Positions 1 through 5,159 of a stretch of 5,159 bases of DNA are shown one piece after another; position 1 is the stretch's first letter, and each line of letters begins with the position of its first letter. The DNA is from H111-94 sp034436045. Lineage in GTDB: Bacteria; Chloroflexota; Ktedonobacteria; Ktedonobacterales; Ktedonobacteraceae. The notes under the pieces are model-generated. The model ran no database searches. It had not been told where the DNA came from and saw nothing but the letters and a program-made list of their open reading frames with translations. The position numbers and the translations under genes are program-made. Location of the stretch: NCBI GenBank assembly GCA_034436045.1, contig DAOTVZ010000188.1, positions 1 through 5,159 of the forward strand, written 5' to 3'.

Positions 1-3000
1 CAGGAAATCTATAATGCCCTGTTGCCGGTGGTGATGATTGAAGGGGCGGAAGAGTTTTGCCTGCTGCTTGATAAAGAGAAGGTCGTTGATCTCCTCTTCA
101 CGCAACTGGTGGAGATCGCTGATGTGACGACGCATGAAGCGATGGTGCGACGCATCACAAAAGTACTGGCACGCTTTGGCGCTCTAGTTGTAGAGCGAGC
201 GGCGCAATTAAGTCAGCCTTCCGTCGGTGTGACGCCCACCAGTGCCCGCCTGCGCGCCGCCGCCATTAATATTCTGGGGGGAACGGGAACCTATAAAGCT
301 GTTGAGCCGCTGATTGCGCGTCTGAGTGACAGCGACCCCGCCTTAGTTCGACGCGCCGCGCATGGTCTGGTACACCTGGGAGCCGAACTTTCCCTCACCC
401 GTGTCTTGCAGGTGTTGGAGAATCGCGCACAAGGGACGGCAACGCAGAATGTGCATCAGGCAGCGCTGGCCATACTGGAATATTTTCTTGATGAGCAGGA
501 TGTCAGACAGCAGCTTTCCCTCACCCAGTATCAGTCTGTGATCGAGGCGCTCATTGCCGTGTTGTCGTCACTCTATCAGGCTGAAACGCTGGTACAGCAG
601 TATGCGCGCAAGTTGCTGGTGAAGCAAGCAAGGCTCGCGGCTCCTGAGCATGCGCTAGCAGTACGTGACAATCGGGCAGAGAAAGTGATCGAGGCGCTGG
701 TGAATTGTTTGATGGCGCAAAATGAGATGACGGCCCACCACGCGACGTTGATTTTGCAAGAGGTTGGCGAAGTAGCCACGATACCGGTGTTAAACCTGTT
801 GCGTGAGGGCGCGGATCAGATTCGTCTGCGCGTGATTGAGATTTTGCGTGTGACTCGTGACCCGCGTGGCCTTCCTCATTTATTGCGTCTCCTGGATGAT
901 TCTTCGTTGACTGTGCGCCAGTCGGCAGCCAGGGTACTCTATCTCTACGCACCGGAGAGCATTGCCGGTTTGATTGATCTCGTACTGACTCATTCCAGCG
1001 AGGCCACGGCTGAATTGGCGGCGACGATTCTAGCTGAGATCGGGCCGGAGGCGGTCGAGCCGATTACCAACGTGTTGTTTCATATCGTGCCCGGTCGGAC
1101 GCGCTTGCTGGTGCATGTCTTAGAGCAGTTGCACGAAGAGGCTTCGCTGCCCGCGTTGCTGGCCCTGTTACAGATGCCGCAGCAGGAACCTTTGCTCACT
1201 ATTGCGATTATTCGCGCCCTGGGGCAGTTTGCGGACGAGCGCGTGATAGTGCCCTTGCTGGATATGCTGCAAGATACCAACGCGCTGATCTATGAAGAAG
1301 CGATCAATACGCTGAGCATGTTAGGGCCTGTGGCGTTTGATAGCCTGCTGGCGGCGTTGGATACACCGGATGAGTCGTTCATCACACAGCGTATAAAACG
1401 AGCTATTCTCGGCATCATACCCTTCCCGGCGGAGCAACTGGTTGAAGCTCTGGGCTATGCCAGCGATGAACAGGCCGAACAGATTGTCGATATCATGGTG
1501 CGACAGGGCATCGAAGCGGCAGCGGTCGCGGTGAAGTATATGCTGCATCCTGATGAGCGCATTCGAGGCTATCTACACCGGATGTTGGAGATGATGTCCG
1601 GCTCCTTCGTCGTACCTGCTCTGCTCGAACTGCTGAACCAACCGGTTGAGATACGGCATGCCGCGACACATTTCCTGCTGAAATATCCCGATGCCGCCGT
1701 ATCACCGCTGGTGGCCCTGCTTGGCGATGAAGAGCGCGGCGAAGTGGCAGCAGAGATTTTACCTCTCTTTGGCCTGCGTATTTTACGCCCTTTGCTGTCC
1801 GGCCTGGATGATCAGCGCAGTGTGGCTCGTGAGCGTGCCCGTGCTATCATGGTTCAACTGGTGCGGCACAGTGATGAGCCGCAATACGTTTTACGCGAGA
1901 TAATCCAGTTATTCAATCCTGCTCCGCCTGTACGTGCCTATGAGACGTTGTTAGATATCGTGACAATGGAGTTAGCGCACGAGAGTATTCCCATCTTGCT
2001 GGAAGGTTTGGAAGATGCGCATCTGCTCAGCGATGCCGCTGAGGCGCTGGTACGTATAGCACGACGCGATGCCTATCGGCAAGAGGTGTTGACGCGACTG
2101 GCGAACGCGCTTTACCTGGATGAGAGGCGACATGGTGCAGAGACAACATTGATAAAGATTGCTGGCCCGGCGGTTGCAGTAGTTGGCCCATTGATGGTTG
2201 ATGAGAATAGTGCTGTGGCAAAAACGGCGAAACGTATCTTACAGACCATCGGTGCGCCCTCTCTGCCGTTTATCTGGGAAGCCTACATCAATACTACCAA
2301 TCGTCTCTTGCGCGAGGCTGCCCTGGAGGTGTTTCGTGCCATGCCAACCGCCGTCATCAAAGACGAGTTGATTACTATGCTGGGTAGCCAGCGACTCAAC
2401 GATGTTTCGATGGCGGTCGCTCTGCTGCTGGAACGTAGCCGCGACGAGGCAACGCGCCAGTACGCCGATCTCTCAATAGTAGCAGAGCTGCTGGATTTTG
2501 TGCAGACGCACAATGATGAGCATGTCAATCAACGTGTTCTGGCAACGTTGCTGCTGATGGATGACCAGTTAGTGCTGTCCCCGTTGCTAGAACTGCTGGA
2601 GACGTATGCGCAGCAGCGCGATCAACTGATCTACTTACTGCTGCTCTTTGGGACAAAAGTGCAGGAGCAACTATTGCAGAGCTTTAATGACGAGAATACC
2701 AGTTTTGAGTTACGAGCCACGCTGGCAGCGGTACTGGCGATGCGCTCAGCGCCGGTCGCCGTGACAGAATATATTCAGCAGTTGAGCGATTTTGGCCTGG
2801 AGCGCATGGGCACCAGCGTGCTCTTCCCTACCCAGTTGCAAATCGCACTGAGCGCGTTAGGAGGACTGCTCGCCAGCAAGCAGTGGGATGTCAGCACGCT
2901 TGAGGCCATGCGTAACGCTACCCCTGTGGGCGATGCGTTACATGAATTATTTAGCGTGCTGCTCGGCTGGCGCTACGAGCCACAGGTGCAACAACTTGAA

Positions 3001-3318
3001 CAGGATTTGCAGGCCGAGCGTGATGCGCATAAAAAAGAGGTGCTGGCGATAACGGCGCGTCTGGTGGATCAGCAGCAGCAACTAAGTTCTCTGGAAGACG
3101 AGTTGGAGCAGATGCGCAACGAACATGGGCAGCGAGGCCATGAACTCTTCAAGATGACGCGTGAGAAAGACGAGCTGGTGCGCAAGCTGGAACAGACAGA
3201 ACTGGAGCATGAGACGATGCGACGCCAGATTCAGCAACTCTTGCGCGAGAATGATGCGCTCCGTGACCTCAACGATCAATTGCAGTGGCAGCTTGAGCAA
3301 TACGAGCCGCGCAATTAG
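1..3318 (+). CDS. Large HEAT-repeat protein with C-terminal coiled coil (5' end outside window)
   Basis: Residues are counted from the first base of the window; 1105 codons are present before the TAG stop. Residues about 1-990 are almost entirely paired amphipathic helices of HEAT/Armadillo type. Clear repeat units lie near residues 85-130 (AVEPLIARLSDSDPALVRRA), 275-320 (LPHLLRLLDDSSLTVRQSAA), 365-450 (SLPALLALL, VIVPLLDMLQD) and 535-620. Residues about 995-1105 are rich in Glu, Gln, Leu, Lys and Arg with heptad spacing (for example LENDAL-like and LNDQLQWQLEQYE stretches), indicating a long coiled coil ending at the C-terminus. No signal peptide or convincing membrane helix is visible, so a cytoplasmic scaffold or protein-binding role is inferred; HEAT solenoids generally bind proteins and no catalytic motif is seen. 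The frame is open to base 1 and helical sequence begins at once, so the start is probably upstream. Internal TTG (22), GTG (28, 31) and ATG (34) codons lack a convincing ribosome binding site. The partner and specific function are unknown. Confidence 0.9.
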   Translation, partial: QEIYNALLPVVMIEGAEEFCLLLDKEKVVDLLFTQLVEIADVTTHEAMVRRITKVLARFGALVVERAAQLSQPSVGVTPTSARLRAAAINILGGTGTYKAVEPLIARLSDSDPALVRRAAHGLVHLGAELSLTRVLQVLENRAQGTATQNVHQAALAILEYFLDEQDVRQQLSLTQYQSVIEALIAVLSSLYQAETLVQQYARKLLVKQARLAAPEHALAVRDNRAEKVIEALVNCLMAQNEMTAHHATLILQEVGEVATIPVLNLLREGADQIRLRVIEILRVTRDPRGLPHLLRLLDDSSLTVRQSAARVLYLYAPESIAGLIDLVLTHSSEATAELAATILAEIGPEAVEPITNVLFHIVPGRTRLLVHVLEQLHEEASLPALLALLQMPQQEPLLTIAIIRALGQFADERVIVPLLDMLQDTNALIYEEAINTLSMLGPVAFDSLLAALDTPDESFITQRIKRAILGIIPFPAEQLVEALGYASDEQAEQIVDIMVRQGIEAAAVAVKYMLHPDERIRGYLHRMLEMMSGSFVVPALLELLNQPVEIRHAATHFLLKYPDAAVSPLVALLGDEERGEVAAEILPLFGLRILRPLLSGLDDQRSVARERARAIMVQLVRHSDEPQYVLREIIQLFNPAPPVRAYETLLDIVTMELAHESIPILLEGLEDAHLLSDAAEALVRIARRDAYRQEVLTRLANALYLDERRHGAETTLIKIAGPAVAVVGPLMVDENSAVAKTAKRILQTIGAPSLPFIWEAYINTTNRLLREAALEVFRAMPTAVIKDELITMLGSQRLNDVSMAVALLLERSRDEATRQYADLSIVAELLDFVQTHNDEHVNQRVLATLLLMDDQLVLSPLLELLETYAQQRDQLIYLLLLFGTKVQEQLLQSFNDENTSFELRATLAAVLAMRSAPVAVTEYIQQLSDFGLERMGTSVLFPTQLQIALSALGGLLASKQWDVSTLEAMRNATPVGDALHELFSVLLGWRYEPQVQQLEQDLQAERDAHKKEVLAITARLVDQQQQLSSLEDELEQMRNEHGQRGHELFKMTREKDELVRKLEQTELEHETMRRQIQQLLRENDALRDLNDQLQWQLEQYEPRN
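2983..3315 (+). other. C-terminal coiled-coil region of the HEAT-repeat protein
   Basis: About 111 residues following the motif GWRYEP are highly charged and lack prolines until the last four residues. Leucine, isoleucine, valine and methionine recur at 3- and 4-residue spacing, for example QQLEQDLQAERDAH, LSSLEDELEQMRNEH and MRRQIQQLLRENDALRDL. This is the pattern of a parallel coiled coil and suggests dimerisation or docking of the HEAT solenoid. A short interruption around NEHGQRGHELF (glycines and histidines) may be a hinge or stutter. The assignment is by eye from heptad spacing. Confidence 0.8.
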
Positions 3319-3411
3319 CTACTATGTTTTATGATACCTTTACTATGTGTCATTCGTGATTCCAATGCCTGAGTGCTGAATCATCTATATAGAATGGTGG
3401 TGATACAAGCG

Positions 3412-3418
3412 AAAGGAA
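3412..3418 (+). promoter_or_regulatory. Ribosome binding site of the split-barrel protein gene
   Basis: The purine-rich string AAAGGAA has its GGA core ending 8 bases before the ATG at 3426. It supports that start, which also gives a protein of the length usual for the family. Confidence 0.75.
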
Positions 3419-3425
3419 ACGAAGT

Positions 3426-3929
3426 ATGACGCATCACGGCAAAGATTTGAGCGATGCCAAGCTGCTGAACGATAAGATCAAGGGCATTCATGTGGCGATG
3501 TTGACAACGATGGATGCTGATGGCAAGCTCCACAGCCGACCGATGGTGACGCAGGACGAAGATTTCGATGGCGACCTCTGGTTCTTTACCTATGACAATG
3601 CGCCGAAAGTCGGCAATGTCGCGGCTCATCCAGAGGTAAATCTCAGTTATGTGAAAGAGTCAGATAATCTCTACGTCTCTGTGTCGGGAACGGCTGAACT
3701 GGTACGAGACCGCAAGAAGATGGATGACTTGTGGAAACCGAGCCTCAAAACATGGTTTCCCAACGGCACAGGTGATCCTCATCTGGCTCTACTCAAAGTA
3801 CACGTAGAGAGCGCCGAAATTTGGGACATCCCTTCCGGCAAGATGGGCCGCCTGTATAGCGCGGTGAGGAGCCTGGCTACCGGCGGTAAAGAGGTTATTA
3901 CTGAGGATATCAAGCTAGATATGAAGTAG
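3426..3929 (+). CDS. General stress protein 26-like pyridoxamine 5'-phosphate oxidase-family protein (FMN-binding split barrel)
   Basis: This is a complete 167-residue protein, the usual length for the COG3871-type general stress protein family. The N-terminal helix (DAKLLNDKIKGIHVAMLTT) leads into a beta barrel. Visible family landmarks are SRPM (37-40), LWFFT (51-55), KVGNVAAHPEVNLSY (61-75), the strand YVSVSGTAELV (83-93), and the characteristic segment from LWKPSLKTWFP through GDPHLALLKV (102-125), followed by AEIWD (130-134). Members bind FMN or a related flavin/deazaflavin in a homodimeric split barrel and are linked to stress responses. The substrate is usually unknown, and this protein should not be called a true PdxH from sequence alone. 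It is cytoplasmic, with no signal peptide. The ATG start is backed by a good ribosome binding site. The gene lies 107 bp after the HEAT-repeat gene, so it may be read through from it or have its own promoter, and it is closed by a strong hairpin terminator. The family assignment is firm; the reaction is not known. Confidence 0.9.
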   Translation: MTHHGKDLSDAKLLNDKIKGIHVAMLTTMDADGKLHSRPMVTQDEDFDGDLWFFTYDNAPKVGNVAAHPEVNLSYVKESDNLYVSVSGTAELVRDRKKMDDLWKPSLKTWFPNGTGDPHLALLKVHVESAEIWDIPSGKMGRLYSAVRSLATGGKEVITEDIKLDMK

Positions 3930-3937
3930 CCTGTGCG

Positions 3938-3983
3938 GGGAGATGGCATCTTTCACTGGTGTCATCTCCCATTTCCTTCCTTA
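3938..3983 (+). terminator. Hairpin transcription terminator after the split-barrel protein gene
   Basis: The left arm GGGAGATGGCATC (3938-3950) pairs with the right arm GGTGTCATCTCCC (3958-3970). This gives a 13-bp stem with two G-U wobbles and a 7-base loop (TTTCACT). It begins 8 bases after the TAG stop. The following bases (ATTTCCTTCCTTA) are pyrimidine-rich but not a clean U tract, so termination may be incomplete or factor-assisted. The stem itself is clear. Confidence 0.75.
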
Positions 3984-3994
3984 TAAAATAAATA

Positions 3995-4015
3995 ACTGCT
4001 CAATGATGAGCCAGT
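3995..4015. repeat. Small bulged inverted repeat in the spacer before the membrane-protein gene
   Basis: ACTGCTCA (3995-4002) pairs with TGAGCCAGT (4007-4015) if C4012 is bulged out, giving eight base pairs around an ATGA loop. It lies 24 bases after the main terminator stem. Read on the minus strand it is followed by a T-rich run (TTATTTATTTTATAA), so it could act as a weak terminator for antisense transcription or as an operator. It is short and may be chance. Confidence 0.35.
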
Positions 4016-4112
4016 GCATAGCGTTGTCCTCTTTCCCGATGGCATAATTCCTCACACAAAAAAGAAGGAACCCTGACGTTCTTCATTCTAAAAAGCGGAG
4101 ATAACTTCGTTT

Positions 4113-4138
4113 TTGCAATAGAGGCTGAGGTGTTGCAA
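4113..4138 (+). promoter_or_regulatory. Ribosome binding site of the membrane-protein gene, inside a possible hairpin loop
   Basis: GAGG occurs at 4121-4124 and again at 4127-4130. The second copy, with 7 bases to the ATG at 4138, is the likely Shine-Dalgarno site. It is flanked by two copies of TTGCAA (4113-4118 and 4133-4138). These are self-complementary, and with the adjoining TA/TG bases they can form an 8-bp AT-rich stem (one G-U) enclosing the 10-base loop GAGGCTGAGG. The ribosome site is certain enough to fix the start; the hairpin is only a possibility. Confidence 0.6.
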
Positions 4139-5159
4139 TGTCATCATATCCTATCTATGCCACATTAGCAATCAGTGCGCAGGAGGCGCTTTCTGGCGGC
4201 AAACGTGATCTGACATTACCCGATGGACGACGTATCTCGGTAGTTATTCCAGCTGGTGTACAGAATGGGCAGGTTATCAGGGTCGATGATCCCCCCATGA
4301 CCGGCGATGCCGGTGTGACACAGCTCTACCTGACACTCACTGTCGTAAATACACCGCCTGTTGAACTAAACATACGCGGCAAGGCGACTGCGCAGGATAT
4401 AGCCACCGTGATCCATCCCCTATCAGCAGAATCTGCTTTTGAGCAGAGTCTGACCTTGCTCAACGAGCCACAGAAAACGCAAGCTATGGCATACCGACAC
4501 ACCACCCTGTCCTCTGGCGCGGGCCAATCTCCTTTACCACTGGCGCAATCCAGGATGTCCGGTAATGCAAATGCGTTTGTCACTGCACAACCTTCTCGAC
4601 CGCAACGCACAAAAAGGCCGGTCGCGCAAATGGCTCTTCTGGGAGCAATTATTGCCTTGCTACTGTTTGGCAGCGGTGGCCTGTACTACTACTTTGGCGT
4701 CGCGCACGCTGGGGGCGGTGGTGGTCATCCGACCGGCACTCCCTCTATCAATGGACAGCAACAAACGGCAACCGCATATGCGTATGAAACAGCGACGGCA
4801 TCCGCAAATTCATACACGCCAACGGCGACTTCGACAGCAACAACGCCAACGGCGACTTCAACAACAACGACGCCAACAGTAACTGTTACCGGCACGGCGA
4901 ATGGCAATCCTTATCCGCCCTACAGCGGGACACTGGTCATGAATGATCCACTACAAAATAATAATGCCGGTTATCAATGGGACATCAATAAGGATGCTAC
5001 TGTCGGAAACGCCTGTCAATTTACAAATGGCGCGTATGAGATCACCATGCCTACCCATTATGGTGGCCCCTGCTTTGCCAGAAATACCAATTACACGAAT
5101 TTTACCTATGAGGTGCAGATGACCTTTCTTCAGGCAGGCCCTTCCTTCAGCGGCGGTGG
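4138..5159 (+). CDS. Single-pass membrane protein with DnaJ C-terminal-like domain, Thr/Pro stalk and ectodomain (3' end outside window)
   Basis: The ATG at 4138 opens 340 codons with no stop before the window edge. Residues about 6-75 (YATLAISAQEALSGGKRDLT, then LPDGRRISVVIPAGVQNGQVIRV) match the pattern of the C-terminal substrate-binding beta domain of DnaJ/CbpA: an EAL-GG turn, a short strand pair, then IPAGV-G--IR. There is no J domain, HPD motif or CXXCXGXG zinc finger. Residues 76-157 are a low-complexity linker. Basic residues (RPQRTKRP, 154-161) precede a hydrophobic helix at about 163-187, predicting an N-in/C-out topology. A poly-Gly turn and a Thr/Ala/Pro stalk (about 209-254) follow. 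From about 264 a beta-rich domain begins (GTLVMNDPLQNNNAGYQWDI), with Cys293 and Cys312 as possible disulfide partners. The ectodomain resembles a surface module I associate with Ktedonobacteria, possibly concanavalin-like; that is recalled, not searched. It probably acts in sensing or binding at the cell surface, but its function is unknown. A terminator upstream suggests its own transcription unit. Confidence 0.85.
   Translation, partial: MSSYPIYATLAISAQEALSGGKRDLTLPDGRRISVVIPAGVQNGQVIRVDDPPMTGDAGVTQLYLTLTVVNTPPVELNIRGKATAQDIATVIHPLSAESAFEQSLTLLNEPQKTQAMAYRHTTLSSGAGQSPLPLAQSRMSGNANAFVTAQPSRPQRTKRPVAQMALLGAIIALLLFGSGGLYYYFGVAHAGGGGGHPTGTPSINGQQQTATAYAYETATASANSYTPTATSTATTPTATSTTTTPTVTVTGTANGNPYPPYSGTLVMNDPLQNNNAGYQWDINKDATVGNACQFTNGAYEITMPTHYGGPCFARNTNYTNFTYEVQMTFLQAGPSFSGG
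4624..4698 (+). other. Predicted transmembrane helix of the membrane protein
   Basis: Codons 163-187 encode a run of Ala, Leu, Ile, Val, Gly and Phe (AQMALLGAIIALLLFGSGGL, then YYYFG). Arg/Lys residues lie immediately before it and Gly/Thr-rich sequence after it. By the positive-inside rule, the DnaJ-like part is cytoplasmic and the Thr-rich part is outside. Because 162 residues precede it, it is an internal anchor rather than a cleavable signal peptide. Confidence 0.85.
4816..4896 (+). repeat. Three tandem 27-bp units encoding a Thr/Pro stalk
   Basis: Units at 4816-4842, 4843-4869 and 4870-4896 encode TPTATSTAT, TPTATSTTT and TPTVTVTGT. Units 1 and 2 match at 24 of 27 bases by hand count; unit 3 keeps the ACGCCAAC start but is otherwise diverged. 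The array is in frame, so gain or loss of a unit would alter stalk length by nine residues without a frameshift. Thr/Pro stalks of this type are typical extended, possibly glycosylated, spacers of surface proteins. Confidence 0.8.

Noticed and set aside
14..34. ATG at 14 preceded by AGGA at 2-5 as a start for the first gene
   Set aside because: That ATG is out of frame and meets a stop after six codons, while the coding frame stays open to the window edge.
551..952. 133-codon open frame on the minus strand inside the HEAT-repeat gene
   Set aside because: It overlaps strong repeat-domain coding on the + strand. Its translation is low-complexity with no recognisable domain, and it looks like a frame shadow of the codon bias.
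3356..3384. Inverted repeat TGATTC/GAATCA between the first two genes
   Set aside because: The stem is only six pairs with a 15-base loop and no U tract, so it supports neither a terminator nor a named operator.
3386..3395. TATATAGAAT as a possible -10 box for the split-barrel protein gene
   Set aside because: TAGAAT matches five of six consensus bases, but no acceptable -35 hexamer lies at 16-18 bases upstream. AT-rich gaps give such matches by chance.
3381..3629. 82-codon minus-strand frame over the start of the split-barrel protein gene
   Set aside because: It lies antisense to well-conserved family motifs (SRPM, LWFFT) and has no domain of its own.
4003..4047. 14-codon open frame (MMSQCIALSSFPMA) upstream of the membrane-protein gene
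   Set aside because: There is no ribosome binding site before it, and it overlaps a hairpin; a leader peptide cannot be supported.
4024..4048. TTGTCC with CATAAT as a promoter for the membrane-protein gene
   Set aside because: The spacer is only about 13 bases, too short for a standard sigma-70 promoter, and the -35 match is poor.
4565..4882. 105-codon + strand frame overlapping the membrane-protein gene
   Set aside because: Its translation is Arg/Gln-rich junk from the Thr-repeat region in another frame. The frame starting at 4138 encodes a coherent domain, membrane helix and stalk over the same bases.
4725..4907. 60-codon minus-strand frame rich in Val/Ala
   Set aside because: It is the antisense reading of the 27-bp Thr/Pro repeat; its repetitiveness is a by-product and it has no ribosome binding site of note.

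Overview
The window reads as chromosomal DNA from a free-living bacterium of moderate GC content, with three genes all on the + strand. The best guess for the source is Ktedonobacteria (Chloroflexota). This is an inference from recalled family architecture, not a search: a large HEAT-repeat protein, plus a membrane protein combining a DnaJ C-terminal-like module, one transmembrane helix, a Thr/Pro stalk and an ectodomain, is typical of that group. Nothing in the window marks a prophage, transposon, plasmid, CRISPR array, tRNA or rRNA.

Layout: (1) Positions 1-3318 hold the 3' part of a very large HEAT-repeat protein ending in a roughly 110-residue coiled coil. Its reading frame is open to the left edge, so the true start probably lies outside. 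(2) A 107-bp gap with no clear terminator leads to a 167-residue general-stress-protein-26-like flavin-binding split-barrel protein (3426-3929), which has a good ribosome binding site. It is followed by a strong hairpin terminator (3938-3970). (3) A 167-bp AT-richer spacer leads to a third gene (from 4138, running off the right edge). This gene encodes a predicted single-pass membrane protein: a cytoplasmic DnaJ-C-terminal-like beta module, a transmembrane helix, a Thr/Pro stalk encoded by a 27-bp tandem repeat, and the start of an extracytoplasmic domain with two cysteines.

The genes do not form an obvious pathway. The terminator separates gene 3 from gene 2, so gene 3 is probably its own transcription unit. 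Genes 1 and 2 could be co-transcribed, but nothing links them functionally. The most unusual item is gene 3, in which a fold known from Hsp40 co-chaperones appears without J domain or zinc fingers and is wired across the membrane to a surface domain. No complete new system can be demonstrated from this window alone.
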